Shown here in pieces: positions 1 through 8,688 of a DNA stretch of 64,000 nt. The DNA is taken from assembly GCF_003814705.1 (NCBI RefSeq), contig NZ_RKRA01000001.1:3080776-3144775 (forward strand). The letters are read 5' to 3'. Position 1 is the stretch's first letter. Every line of letters starts with the position of its first letter. Both the position numbers and the translations under genes were made by a program. The notes under the pieces were generated by a model. It worked only from the letters and a program-made list of their open reading frames with translations, searched no databases and was not told where the DNA came from. This DNA is from Georgenia muralis. Its GTDB lineage: Bacteria > Actinomycetota > Actinomycetes > Actinomycetales > Actinomycetaceae.

Positions 1-771
1 CGGCGGGTCCATCGCGACCTGGCTGGCGACGTGGAACAGGTGCGTGACCAGCATGTCCAGGGCGGCACCGGTTGCTTCATAGAAGGCGGCTCGATCGGCG
101 ACGTCGAGCGCCTCGGGGACGTCGATCTGGACCTGCTCGATGCTCCGGGCGTCCCACTGGGACCCGAAGAGTCGGTTCGCGAAGCGGAGGGCGTAGATGG
201 ACTGCACCGCCTGCTTGCCGAGGAAGTGGTCGATGCGGAAGACCTGGTCCTCGGTCAGGAGCTGCCGGACGGTGGCGTCCAGCTCCTCGAAGTCCGCCAG
301 CGATGTGCCGTACGGCTTCTCGTAGACCACCCGGGCACCGGGCGCGAGGCCGTGGCGCCCGAGCCCACGGGTGATAGCCGGGTACGCCGCGGGCGGCACC
401 GCGAGGAAGTACACGACGAGCGGGTCCGACCCGCCCTCGTCAGCGAGCTCCCGCCGCACCTGCGTGAGCACCTCGGGCAGCTCGCCCGGGTCCGCGTCCG
501 TGAATCCGCGTCCCGCGTATCTCGCACGATCACGTACGGAGTCCCAGTCCGAGGGGAGCCCCCGCTCGTGCTCGGCCAAGGACGCCTCGAGCCGCGCCCG
601 GAAGGCCTGCTCGTCCCACGGGTCGGTCGCGCACCCGACCAGGCGCCAGCCGGCCGGCAACAGTCCGCGCTCGTGCAGCTCGACCAGGGCCGGCATGACC
701 ATGCGTCGGGCCAGGTCACCGGTCGCGCCGAACAGCACGACGACGACGGGCCGGGCGTTCTCGGTTGTCAT
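1..771 (-). CDS. zwf: Glucose-6-phosphate dehydrogenase, N-terminal 257 residues (runs off the window)
   Basis: Oxidises glucose-6-phosphate to 6-phosphogluconolactone with NAD(P)+, the entry step of the oxidative pentose phosphate pathway, in the cytosol. The protein starts at the ATG on the complement of 769-771 and stays open to base 1, so about half of the usual ~460-510 residues is present. Visible motifs are the nucleotide-binding GATGDLA near residue 15, EKP near 151 and the substrate-binding signature RIDHFLGK near 179-186, which carries the catalytic His region. The Tyr of the common RIDHYLGKE form is Phe here and the closing Glu is Gln. No neighbouring pentose-phosphate gene is visible upstream; the next gene diverges. 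Identification is firm; only the C-terminus is unseen. Confidence 0.93.
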   Translation of the reverse strand, partial: MTTENARPVVVVLFGATGDLARRMVMPALVELHERGLLPAGWRLVGCATDPWDEQAFRARLEASLAEHERGLPSDWDSVRDRARYAGRGFTDADPGELPEVLTQVRRELADEGGSDPLVVYFLAVPPAAYPAITRGLGRHGLAPGARVVYEKPYGTSLADFEELDATVRQLLTEDQVFRIDHFLGKQAVQSIYALRFANRLFGSQWDARSIEQVQIDVPEALDVADRAAFYEATGAALDMLVTHLFHVASQVAMDPP

Positions 772-1059
772 ACGCCCACCCTACGGCGCCCTTCCGGACG
801 ACCGGCGTCCCGGCGTCGGTGCGGGCATCTGCCGGCTCAGCGGTGGGCCGGGGCTTCGTCGAAACTTCGTCGTCGTCACACCGGACAAGCACGAACCGGG
901 CGTTGACTCGTTGGTGACACATCGCGGTCTCGGCAGTCAGCCGTGCCCGTCGACGCGGGAGCGGCCCGGCCGACGAGACGCGGCCTGCTCGGTCAGCGGG
1001 ATCGCCCCTCGTCCGCAGTCCATGGACCCCTTCGTCGCGCAGTAGTCACTGGAGCCAGG

Positions 1060-1851
1060 ATGACAACCACGATCGGCACCGACCCCGGCACGGCGTCGGA
1101 GCGAGCCCATGACGCGGCTGTCAAGAGCGAGCTGATCACGCTCACGGATGCGCTCCTGGCAGCCGTCGGTGCCCGCGAGACGCACGAGCTGGCTCAGCGA
1201 GCGCACATGCCGGTCCTGCGTGACGAGATCCTGCCTCAGGTCGCCGTCGAGCAGATCGTCTTCGGGGACACGCCGGCCGCTCCACGTGCCGACCTTCCCG
1301 GTGCCGCCATGGCGGTTGAGGAGCGTCGCCTCATCGGTCTCGTCGCTGAGATGGACCACGCAGCGACGGGCATCGAGGCTGTGCGGGCGGCCGACGCCGT
1401 CGTCGCCCTCCTCATGATCGGTGCCGAGGAGATGACGGTGCCAGTGCTCGCTGCGTGTGGTGATGATAGGGAGGTTGCCCTCTGCGACGCGCCGGATCCG
1501 GGCGATGTGGAGGCTGACGCATCCGTCGGCGTCGCGGCGCCGACCGGGCACCCCCACGTCGTGGACCTGCACGCGATCGGCTACGCACCGAGGAGGTCGC
1601 CGCCGACTTCTCTTTGCTCGCCGCGCTCAACCTCGCCCGCCTGGGCGTCGTCCGGCGCCCCGAGACCGGGTCGGGATGAGCCGTGGCCCCGCCTGACCCG
1701 GGGGCAGGCGGCGCGGGCCGGCCCACAGGCCGCCCCGCACGGCCTACAGGCGCCACCACCCCGGGAAGACGCCTGGACGAAAGGACTTGAGCCGAACCCT
1801 CATCGTCGCGACGGTGGATCGGTATCAGGAGCGGCGTTGACCGACGCTTGA
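1060..1851 (+). CDS. Hemerythrin-like (HHE) domain protein with a probably decayed C-terminus
   Basis: The first ~135 residues from the ATG at 1060 (GGAG just upstream) have the alternating helical pattern of bacterial hemerythrin-like domains, with MPVLRDEILPQVAVEQ and a later EERRLIGLVAEMDHA helix. Several expected iron-ligand His are replaced, so metal binding is doubtful. After about residue 165 the translation becomes Pro/Arg/Ser-rich and no longer looks protein-like. Another frame at ~1575-1679 encodes a sensible helix (TEEVAADFSLLAALNLARLG) ending at a TGA, which suggests a frameshift or decay. The real product may stop near 1680. Family assignment is by eye and tentative; a free-standing hypothetical gene is the alternative. 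Confidence 0.4.
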   Translation: MTTTIGTDPGTASERAHDAAVKSELITLTDALLAAVGARETHELAQRAHMPVLRDEILPQVAVEQIVFGDTPAAPRADLPGAAMAVEERRLIGLVAEMDHAATGIEAVRAADAVVALLMIGAEEMTVPVLAACGDDREVALCDAPDPGDVEADASVGVAAPTGHPHVVDLHAIGYAPRRSPPTSLCSPRSTSPAWASSGAPRPGRDEPWPRLTRGQAARAGPQAAPHGLQAPPPREDAWTKGLEPNPHRRDGGSVSGAALTDA

Positions 1852-1903
1852 TCAACACCGAGCATCGAGAGAAGCGGATACGGACCAAGAAGGGACGCGA
1901 ACG

Positions 1904-2620
1904 ATGATGGACCTCAACCACTGGCGCCGCGACGACGAACCGGAGGATCCGACAGCCCCGCTGCCCGAGGTCAGCCGCGCAGCGCCGGCGTCGTTGCCCG
2001 AGCACGACGTCGAGGAGGCACACTTCAGCAGCGGTGACATGGGCGTCACGGAGGACGGTCGCCCGGTGGGCCGGATCTCCGCGCTCCTCGCCGTGGCCGT
2101 CGTCTTTGCCCTCACCCTCTGGGGGCCCCCCGCCTGGGCGAACCCCGACGAGGAGGAGAGCGAGTTCGCGGTCGACCTCGTGCAGCAGGCGATCTCCCTG
2201 ATCGCCAACAGGGGCGGCGCGGACCGGGCGCTGGAGAAGATGGAGGACGCCCTCGAGGCGCCTGATCCGTCCGGTGTCGACCTGGCGCTCGTGGAGCAGG
2301 CCGCGACCGTGGTGGAGGAGGCCGCGCCCGGCGCGGCCCGGGAGGAGTCGCTCGCGCAGAGCCGGCAGATCCTGCTGCAGGCGGCACCGGCGCTGAACGA
2401 GCCCTCCCCGGTGGCGATGACCGGGGGCCTGATGACCGGCACGACCGTTGTGCTCGACGACCTCACGCCCGCCCGCGGGGTCAGTGACGGAGGCGACATC
2501 GTGCTGCTCGTGCTCGCCGCCGCCTCCGCCGGGCTGGGCCTGTATCTGGCACGGCTGTGGCGCCCGCATCACAGCCTGCGGCAGCTGCGGGCACGCGGCG
2601 CTCGGAAGGGGGTGGCGTGA
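1904..2620 (+). CDS. Hypothetical membrane-anchored protein, first gene of the cytochrome b operon
   Basis: A 238-residue protein not recognised as a named family. An acidic, Pro-rich cytosolic N-terminus (~55 residues) leads into a hydrophobic segment near residues 57-75. That segment ends in a possible signal-peptidase site before ANPDEEESEF. A helical extracytoplasmic stretch of ~100 residues follows (many Ala/Glu/Leu), then a second membrane helix near 197-217 and a basic cytosolic tail. The topology is thus two helices with an exported helical domain. The start is the first of two adjacent ATGs, preceded by AAGGGA. Its stop overlaps the next start by one base (TGATG), so it is almost certainly translated with the cytochrome b gene and may be an accessory subunit. 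That role is inferred from position only. Confidence 0.75.
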   Translation: MMDLNHWRRDDEPEDPTAPLPEVSRAAPASLPEHDVEEAHFSSGDMGVTEDGRPVGRISALLAVAVVFALTLWGPPAWANPDEEESEFAVDLVQQAISLIANRGGADRALEKMEDALEAPDPSGVDLALVEQAATVVEEAAPGAAREESLAQSRQILLQAAPALNEPSPVAMTGGLMTGTTVVLDDLTPARGVSDGGDIVLLVLAAASAGLGLYLARLWRPHHSLRQLRARGARKGVA

Positions 2621-3696
2621 TGAGCGCGCGCACGGAAGGGCACACCTCGTCACAGGCGGCGGGCCGGCGTCCCACACGGTGGCGTCGTGCCATCGACGCG
2701 GTGGACGAGCGGATGGGACTCAAGGCGCTGGCGTACGACGTGCCCGAGCACGCAAACAACCTGGCCTGGAGCCTGGGGGCGCTGACGGCCATCTCCTTCT
2801 TCCTCCTGCTGGTCTCGGGCATCTACATCGCGCAGTGGTACAACCCCATGCCCGAGGTCGCCAACCAGTCGGTCCGCACGATCATGACGCAGGCCCCGCT
2901 CGGCGCCTTCGCCCGTGGGTTGCACTACTGGGCGGCGCAGGCGATGTACATCCTGGCGCTGGTGCACATGCTGCGCGTCTTCTTCACCGGCTCCTTCAAG
3001 CGTCCCCGCGAGGGCAACTGGATCGTCGGTGCGGCCATGCTGCTGCTGACCTTCCTCGCGGTGTTCACCGGCACGGTTCTCAAGTGGGACCAAGAAGGTT
3101 TCGAGGCACTGACGCACAACCTGGACGTCGCCGAGCTGATCGGCGGTCTGGGCATCTGGTTCACGGGTGAGCTGGCACCGGAGGTGCCCCTCGTGCTGCG
3201 CCTGTACATCGGGCACGCGGTCATCATCCCCGGCCTCATCCTGGCGCTGTTCGTCATCCACGCGCTGCTGGTCAAGCGTCACAAGATCTCGCCGCATCCG
3301 GACATCCCGCCCGCCACGCTGGAGGAGCCGGCGCCGTTCACCGAGCACCTCAAGAGGGCCGGTGCCTACGGTCTGGTGCTGCTCGGGATCCTCGCGGCGT
3401 TGTCGGTGCTGCTGCCGCCGATCATCGGACCCACCCCGGTGGCGGGAATCGAGACCACCCGGCCGCTATGGATGTTCTGGTGGTTCTTCCCCTTCGAGCA
3501 GTGGTTCGGCGTCAGTTCGGTGGGCATCATCATGGGTGGCGTCTTCTTCGCACTGTTCTTGGTCCCGTTCCTGGACCGGAGCCCAGAACGTGGCTGGCGC
3601 CAGCGGAAGCTGGCCGTCACGCTGCTCGGGTTGTTGGCGCTGTTCATGCTCGTGGTCAGCGTGTACGTGTGGGTCAACAACGCCCAGGGCCACTGA
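2620..3696 (+). CDS. Cytochrome b (bc1/b6 N-terminal and C-terminal-like) integral membrane protein
   Basis: A 358-residue di-heme membrane cytochrome b. Residues ~105-125 hold the first His pair, in LHYWAAQAMYILALVHMLR, 14 residues apart. The second pair lies in GHAVIIP and VIHALLVKRH near 200-215. Both match the heme-ligand spacing of the bc1/b6f fold. Later helices around TTRPLWMFWWFFPFEQW resemble the C-terminal (subunit IV-like) half. I do not see the usual PEWY quinol-site motif. The start ATG overlaps the upstream stop by one base, and its own stop overlaps the next start the same way. No Rieske protein or cytochrome c1 gene lies in this window. The redox partner is unknown; it may work with the c-type cytochromes made by the adjacent maturation operon. 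Confidence 0.88.
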   Translation: MSARTEGHTSSQAAGRRPTRWRRAIDAVDERMGLKALAYDVPEHANNLAWSLGALTAISFFLLLVSGIYIAQWYNPMPEVANQSVRTIMTQAPLGAFARGLHYWAAQAMYILALVHMLRVFFTGSFKRPREGNWIVGAAMLLLTFLAVFTGTVLKWDQEGFEALTHNLDVAELIGGLGIWFTGELAPEVPLVLRLYIGHAVIIPGLILALFVIHALLVKRHKISPHPDIPPATLEEPAPFTEHLKRAGAYGLVLLGILAALSVLLPPIIGPTPVAGIETTRPLWMFWWFFPFEQWFGVSSVGIIMGGVFFALFLVPFLDRSPERGWRQRKLAVTLLGLLALFMLVVSVYVWVNNAQGH

Positions 3697-4007
3697 TGGC
3701 CTCCGTGGCCGTCGGCGCCGCGCGGCGCCGCGCCCGACGGTGGTTCTGGTCGCTCCTCGTCGTCGCCGTCCTAGGCATGGGGGTCGTCTACCGGTCGATC
3801 GATTCCCCGTCCTCCCCTGCCGTAGGGACGGCCTTCCTGCTCGGCTCGGTAGTCGTGCTGGTCGCGCTAGTGCAGGCGACCCGGATCTGGGCGGCGCTCG
3901 AGGGACCGGTCCGCGTGCCGCGATGGTTCCGGCGGCACAGGAGCGCGACCACCGCGGGTGGGCCCTCGCGGGACGACCCAGTCGCGCCGGCCCGTCCGGT
4001 CCCGTGA
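3696..4007 (+). CDS. Small two-helix membrane protein, third gene of the cytochrome b operon
   Basis: A 103-residue protein with an Arg-rich N-terminus, two hydrophobic segments (near residues 16-32 and 42-62) and a polar, Pro/Arg-rich C-terminus. It matches no family I can name. Its ATG shares one base with the cytochrome b stop codon, so translation should be coupled; an origin as a small assembly or accessory subunit is inference. The gene ends about 140 bases before the convergent ccsB gene. Confidence 0.68.
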   Translation: MASVAVGAARRRARRWFWSLLVVAVLGMGVVYRSIDSPSSPAVGTAFLLGSVVVLVALVQATRIWAALEGPVRVPRWFRRHRSATTAGGPSRDDPVAPARPVP

Positions 4008-4149
4008 GCGGACCGTCGCGTTGCCCTTGGCTCACCGGCGTTGCGGGTGGGTGAGTCCTCCGCCGACCATGGCCATACTCAGTCCGTTGTTGTCTTTGTC
4101 GCAGAAGCCACGGGCGATGCGGCGGTGTGGCTCGACGCCGGTTCGAGCG

Positions 4150-5133
4150 TTATCCGATGCCGCTGTAGGAGTGGAGGCTGTTGAAGACGAGGTTGACGAG
4201 GAAGTAGTTGGCCAGGATGGCGACGAACCCGGTGATGGAGAGGTAGGCGGCCCGGCGTCCTTCCCACCCGCGGGTGGCGCGGGCGTGCAGGTACGCGGCG
4301 TAGATGACCCAGATGACGAAGGACCACACCTCCTTGGCGTCCCAGCCCCAGGGGCGGCCCCAGGCGTACTCGGCCCAGATCGCGCCGGCGACGAGGGTGA
4401 AGGTCCACATCATGAAGCCGACTGCGTTGAGCCGGAAGGCGAGGCGTTCGAGCTCGGTCGAGGAGGGCGCGACGTCGAGCAGGTGCCCCCACAGACCGTG
4501 CGGCTTTGTCCGCGCTCGTTCCTGGGGCAGCGTGGTGGTCGCGGCCGCACCGTCCGGCCGAGGCGCCGGGAAGGGGGGTGGGTGCGGGGTGGCTGTACGG
4601 GACTGGCGCTGCTCGGCGCGTTCCTGGACGAGCTGGAGTGTCGAGAGGGTCGCGGCGATGGTGAAGACGCCGACGGCGAGGGTGGCGATGGAGACATGGA
4701 TGATGAGCCAGTAGGTCTGCAGGGCCGGTTGGAGGCCGTCGGCGCGGACATAGAGCACGGAGACGGCGACGCCGAGCATGAGGAGTACGGGGCCGAGGAC
4801 GAAGGTGCCGAGGAAGCGCATGTCCCGGCCGCGTTGCAGGGCGAGGAAGATGACCATCGCGACGAGGGAGGAGAGGATGGAGAACTCGTACATGTTCGCC
4901 CATGGCACGCGGGCGGCGGCGACGGACCGGGTGATGACACCGAGCAGGTGCAGGGCGAAGCCGAGCCAGGTGGTGGTCATCGCGATGCCGACCGCGCGAC
5001 GGCGATCGCGGTGGGGGCCGCGGTCGCGCAGTCCGGAGAGGTCGATGGCGAACGCGGTGAAGCCGACGGTGTAGGCGGCCATCGCTCCGTAGATGAGTAC
5101 GAGGCTGATCTGGCCCAGGGCGGTCTCGGGCAT
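4150..5133 (-). CDS. ccsB: Cytochrome c biogenesis protein CcsB/ResC (system II heme handling)
   Basis: A 327-residue polytopic protein of the CcsA/ResC family, which with ResB carries heme across the membrane and attaches it to apocytochrome c. Its hallmark is the Trp-rich WGRPWGWDAKEVWSF segment near residue 260, the periplasmic WWD heme-binding domain. Conserved His residues flank it (HVSIATLAVG upstream and LHARATRGW/SLHSYSGIG downstream). A non-conserved Pro/Ala-rich loop of ~55 residues sits between the middle helices, typical of actinobacterial members. The start ATG overlaps the resB stop by one base, making this the last gene of the TlpA-CcdA-ResB-CcsB operon. Confidence 0.95.
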   Translation of the reverse strand: MPETALGQISLVLIYGAMAAYTVGFTAFAIDLSGLRDRGPHRDRRRAVGIAMTTTWLGFALHLLGVITRSVAAARVPWANMYEFSILSSLVAMVIFLALQRGRDMRFLGTFVLGPVLLMLGVAVSVLYVRADGLQPALQTYWLIIHVSIATLAVGVFTIAATLSTLQLVQERAEQRQSRTATPHPPPFPAPRPDGAAATTTLPQERARTKPHGLWGHLLDVAPSSTELERLAFRLNAVGFMMWTFTLVAGAIWAEYAWGRPWGWDAKEVWSFVIWVIYAAYLHARATRGWEGRRAAYLSITGFVAILANYFLVNLVFNSLHSYSGIG

Positions 5134-6869
5134 CAGTGTCCTTTCCGGGCTGGGTCGGCGTCGGTGGGTGCCGTTGTCGTTGGTCCGGTGGTGGCTCGGT
5201 CTGCGTCGTGCGTCTCCGTCGTCGTCCGGCGCGGCGGGTCGACGGGGGAACCGGCGCTCCGGAGCACGCGTGCGAGGTCGCGGGCGAGGCCGGGGTCGTC
5301 CCCGCGGGCCAGGGCCGCCCCGGAGACTACGGTACCCCCGCTGGGGGTGTCGGTGAGCTTGACCCACAGGCGTCGGCGGGGGACGAACAGGGAGGCGAAC
5401 AGGCCGAGCAAGGCGAAGACGGAGGAGCCCAGCAGGTAGGGCAGGGTGGGGTCGTAGCGCAGGTCGAGGCCGACGAAGCGCGGGAGGGAGCCGAACGTCA
5501 CGGTCCCGAGTCCCTCGGGCAGCTCCACGCTCTCACCCGGGGAGAGGAAGAGGGTCACCGGCCGTTGGCCCCCCTCGGCGGAGCCGGGGGAGCCGTCTGG
5601 GGCCTCTTCGTAGATCTGGCGCATGTCGGCGGTGTCCAGGACGTAGACGTTCTGGGGCACACCGTCGTCCAGGCCGAGATCACCGGCCCACAGGGTCAGG
5701 GCCATCAGTGGGGCGTTGGGCTCGGGGTGGGCGGAGTACACCCCCGAGCCGTCCTCAGCCATCATGGCGGTGGGCAGGAAGGCGCCGGTGAGCCCGAGCT
5801 GCTCGCCGACGCTGACGTCGGGCACCTTCACGACACCGCGGGAGGTGTAGACGGAGTCCTGGGGCAGGAACGGGACCGGCCCGGAGAAGGCGACCTGTCC
5901 CGCACCGTCGCGCACGGTGATGTCGGGGGCGAAGCCGTTGCCCATCAGGTAGAGGTTCGCCCCGCCGGCGTCCATCGGCTCGTTGACCTTGATGACCTCT
6001 CGGCGGGTCGATCCGTCCGGCTCGCTCACGCGCACGGTCGCGGCGAAGTCACGCGCGAGGGCATCGGGGGTGAACTCCGACGCGAAGTCCTCCAACGTGA
6101 ACGTGAAGGGCGCGAGGGAGTCGGGGTCGAAGAAGGTGCCCGGTTCGAAGGTGTCGTAGTCGAGCACTGAGTTGGCGAAGGACTCCCCCTCCACGACGAT
6201 GAACTGCCCGCGGTAGCTGTAGAGCTGGCCGGCCGCGAGAGAGAGGAGGATTCCGATGAGGGAGAGGTGGAAGACGAGGTTGCCGCTCTCGCGCAGATAC
6301 CCCCGCTCGGCGGTGATGCCCTCGGTCGTGACCGCCGCGCGGTAACGCCCCTTCAGGGCGGCCATGAGGTTCGCCTCCACCGCCGGGCGGGACTCGGTGA
6401 CCGCGAGCTCCTCCCGCACCGGGAACCGCTGGAAGCTGCGGGGCACCCGCGGCGGCCGCGCGCGCAGCGCCCGCCAGTGGACTCGGACGCGCGGCACGAT
6501 GCACCCGATCAGCGAGATGAACAGCAACAGGTACACCGCGGCGAACCACGGCGAGCCGTACACGTCGAAGAGACCGACCCGCTCGAGCCAAGGAGCCAGG
6601 CGCGGGTAGGCGGTGAAGTACTCATCCACCCGTGCAGGGTTCTGCGGCCGCTGGGGAAACAACGACCCCGGCACTGCGACCACGGCCAGCAGCAGCAGCA
6701 GCAGGATCGCGACCCGCATGCTGGTCAGCTGACGCCACATCCACCGGAGCCAGCCGGTCACACCCAGCGCGGGCGACTGCGCCCGGCCCGTCCCCACCTC
6801 GGGGCCCTCTTCCCCCTGCCCAGCCTTGGAGCTCAGGTTCGTCGCATCGACCTCGGTGGTGGTCTTCAT
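5133..6869 (-). CDS. resB: Cytochrome c biogenesis protein ResB (system II)
   Basis: A 578-residue partner of CcsB in system II cytochrome c assembly. After a ~45-residue polar N-terminus come closely spaced membrane helices (LLLLLLAVVAVPGSLFPQ, then YLLLFISLIGCIVPR), the short SGNLVFHLSLIGILLSLAAG helix and a large extracytoplasmic domain of ~300 residues. A final helix precedes a cytosolic Thr/Pro-rich tail. PGSLFPQRPQNP and ESGNLVFHLSL are family hallmarks; the His in the latter lies where heme-relay His are found. The ATG at 6867-6869 was chosen because upstream codons read Arg/Pro-rich without membrane character. It begins 5 bases after the ccdA stop. Confidence 0.95.
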   Translation of the reverse strand: MKTTTEVDATNLSSKAGQGEEGPEVGTGRAQSPALGVTGWLRWMWRQLTSMRVAILLLLLLAVVAVPGSLFPQRPQNPARVDEYFTAYPRLAPWLERVGLFDVYGSPWFAAVYLLLFISLIGCIVPRVRVHWRALRARPPRVPRSFQRFPVREELAVTESRPAVEANLMAALKGRYRAAVTTEGITAERGYLRESGNLVFHLSLIGILLSLAAGQLYSYRGQFIVVEGESFANSVLDYDTFEPGTFFDPDSLAPFTFTLEDFASEFTPDALARDFAATVRVSEPDGSTRREVIKVNEPMDAGGANLYLMGNGFAPDITVRDGAGQVAFSGPVPFLPQDSVYTSRGVVKVPDVSVGEQLGLTGAFLPTAMMAEDGSGVYSAHPEPNAPLMALTLWAGDLGLDDGVPQNVYVLDTADMRQIYEEAPDGSPGSAEGGQRPVTLFLSPGESVELPEGLGTVTFGSLPRFVGLDLRYDPTLPYLLGSSVFALLGLFASLFVPRRRLWVKLTDTPSGGTVVSGAALARGDDPGLARDLARVLRSAGSPVDPPRRTTTETHDADRATTGPTTTAPTDADPARKGH

Positions 6870-6874
6870 CGTTC

Positions 6875-7657
6875 TCACACCAGCGTCTCGAAGTTGGCGA
6901 CCAGGCCCTGCAGGTATCCCGACAGCAGGCCCCACAGCCCGGTGACCATGGCCAGCCCGAGCGCGACGAGCAAGGCCCCGCCCAGACGTTGGACCCTCAG
7001 ACGGTGTCGGCGCAGGAATCCCAGTACCCGGGTCGAGCGCGAGAACGCCATCGCCAGCACCACGAAGGGTACGCCGAGGCCGAGACTGTAGGCCAGGACG
7101 AGAACGGCCCCGCGTGCCGGGTCGGCTTCGCTGAAGGACAACGTCAGGACAGCGGCCAGGGTGGGGCCCATGCACGGTGCCCAGCCGAGCCCAAACACGA
7201 CGCCGAGGAGGGGAGCCCCCCACACTCCCTGACGCGGACTCAGGTGCAGGCGGTAGTCACGTTGAAGGAAGGGCACGGCGCCCATGAAGGCCAGCCCCAT
7301 GAGGATGACGAGTACGCCCATCGCGCGCACGATCGCGTCCATCCAGGGGGCGAGAACTATTCCTGCCCAGGCGAACACCACGCCGAGCAGCACGAAGACG
7401 GCGGTGAAGCCCGCCACGAAGAGCAGCACGCCGGTGAGCATCCGCCCGTTGCCGACCCATGATCGACGGTCACGTTCGGAATCTCCTTGAGCGCCGACCA
7501 TGCCACCGAGGTAGCCGACATAACCGGGAAGCAGGGGGAGCACGCACGGGGAGGCGAAGGAGATGGCTCCGGCGACCGCGGCCACGGGCAGGGCGGCGAG
7601 CATCGGTCCGGTGAGCACGGTCGACTGAAAGAGGTTGGCGATCTGGTCCCAGTCCAT
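6875..7657 (-). CDS. ccdA: Thiol-disulfide reductant transporter CcdA
   Basis: A 260-residue membrane protein that passes electrons from cytosolic thioredoxin to extracytoplasmic thioredoxin-like proteins, keeping the apocytochrome CXXCH thiols reduced. Six hydrophobic segments are visible. The two redox Cys lie in [16 protein letters not shown] (near residue 38) and [15 protein letters not shown] (near residue 160), both diagnostic for CcdA/DsbD-gamma. It sits 3 bases after the tlpA-like gene, its obvious electron acceptor, and just before resB. Confidence 0.95.
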   Translation of the reverse strand: MDWDQIANLFQSTVLTGPMLAALPVAAVAGAISFASPCVLPLLPGYVGYLGGMVGAQGDSERDRRSWVGNGRMLTGVLLFVAGFTAVFVLLGVVFAWAGIVLAPWMDAIVRAMGVLVILMGLAFMGAVPFLQRDYRLHLSPRQGVWGAPLLGVVFGLGWAPCMGPTLAAVLTLSFSEADPARGAVLVLAYSLGLGVPFVVLAMAFSRSTRVLGFLRRHRLRVQRLGGALLVALGLAMVTGLWGLLSGYLQGLVANFETLV

Positions 7658-7660
7658 AGG

Positions 7661-8317
7661 TCAGATCTCCTCGGCCAGGGCGTCGTCGATCAGGCCTCTG
7701 AGGATGGTCGGGTCGACCTGGCCCAGGATGCGGGCGGACACACGCCCCTGGCGGTCCATGACTACCGTCGTGGGCATCGCCTGGAGGGGGACGAGGCCTT
7801 CGAAGGCAGCCACCCCGCGGGCGTCGGCGTCGTTCAGGGACGGGTAGGGGACTTCGAAGGTGCGCTCGAACGCCTGCGCCGTTCCGACGTCGTCGCGGGG
7901 GTTCACGCCGAGCATCTCCACGCCGTCGGGGGAGTAGTCCTCGTAGATGGCCTTCAGATCTGGTGCCTCGGCACGGCACGGCGGACACGCGGCGTACCAG
8001 AAATTCACCACCACCACATCACCACGCCAGTCGGCCAGGTCCAGCTCGTCCCCGGCGTAGGTGGTGCCCACCAGGGAGATGGGCGCGGCGCGCTCCTCCG
8101 GGGCCCAGGTGGCGAAGGTGCCATCTCCGGCCACATAGCCACCGCCTGCGCTGTCGGAGGTGGTGACTGTCGAACCGCCAGGGGCGCAGGCGCTGAGCAG
8201 CAGGGCCAGGACCGCGGAGATGGCTACTGCGAGGTTTCGACGTGTGCGCAAGCGTGCCGGCCGGGGACGCCAGCGGTGGGACGGACTGCGGCTGACGACT
8301 GGGTTCACTGCAGACAC
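7661..8317 (-). CDS. TlpA/ResA-like thioredoxin lipoprotein
   Basis: A 218-residue extracytoplasmic thioredoxin-fold protein that probably reduces apocytochrome c (ResA/CcsX role). A basic N-terminus and hydrophobic stretch end in the lipobox LLLSAC, with lipidated Cys near residue 44. The thioredoxin active site CPPC is near 111-114 in NFWYAACPPCRAE, with the cis-Pro region LQAMPTTVVMD and the AlkA/Red-type loop DVGTAQAFERTFEVPYP. The GTG start at 8317 is preceded by GAGAG at good spacing; a second GTG lies 9 bases further in. It is the first gene of the maturation operon, and a TTCA direct repeat lies ~210 bases upstream. Confidence 0.92.
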   Translation of the reverse strand: MSAVNPVVSRSPSHRWRPRPARLRTRRNLAVAISAVLALLLSACAPGGSTVTTSDSAGGGYVAGDGTFATWAPEERAAPISLVGTTYAGDELDLADWRGDVVVVNFWYAACPPCRAEAPDLKAIYEDYSPDGVEMLGVNPRDDVGTAQAFERTFEVPYPSLNDADARGVAAFEGLVPLQAMPTTVVMDRQGRVSARILGQVDPTILRGLIDDALAEEI

Positions 8318-8524
8318 TTCACAACTCTCGGTAACGGTCGACCCCGTGGGGCTTTGCCTGCCTGCCACGGGCGGGTACCACGACTCGGACCAGCGCCCCA
8401 ACCACAGTGGCCGGACCGTGATTCGGTCCAGTGGCGAGTGCCACGGGCCGGACATGCCGAAGACGGGACCATCGTCTCTGGTAGAACCAAGAAACTCCAA
8501 CGACCCCCCTCACGCGACCTAATC

Positions 8525-8539
8525 TTCAGTGAATCTTCA
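8525..8539. promoter_or_regulatory. TTCA-N7-TTCA direct repeat (site 1)
   Basis: Two TTCA tetrads start 11 bases apart with GTGAATC between them; the complement reads TGAAGATTCACTGAAG. The 11-bp period is what OmpR-family regulators usually bind as head-to-tail dimers. It lies ~210 bases upstream of the tlpA-like start. The same layout recurs at 12454, 16442 and 37566. Confidence 0.45.
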
Positions 8540-8648
8540 TGAGCCCGAGCGGACCGAAATCGAGGGGCCAGACGCATACCCCGTCGGACTCTGAGGAGAG
8601 CTGGGCACCTGGGTTCTGGCATCCCCCTGCCCGTCACCGCGAGTCGGC

Positions 8649-8688
8649 AAGGTCCTACCACGCGCGGGAAGGTCCCACCATGCGAGGG
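8649..8688. repeat. Imperfect tandem duplication of 20 bp
   Basis: AAGGTCCTACCACGCGCGGG (8649-8668) is followed directly by AAGGTCCCACCATGCGAGGG (8669-8688); 17 of 20 positions match. It lies in the long divergent intergenic region, with no gene across it. Confidence 0.6.

Noticed and set aside
4031..4055. Possible hairpin CTCACC/GGTGAG between the convergent cytochrome b and ccsB operons
   Set aside because: Only six pairs with a 13-base loop; too weak to call a terminator.
3958..5439. Long Glu/Gly/Val-rich open frame on the + strand
   Set aside because: Antisense shadow of ccsB; the minus strand has the WWD motif and membrane helices.
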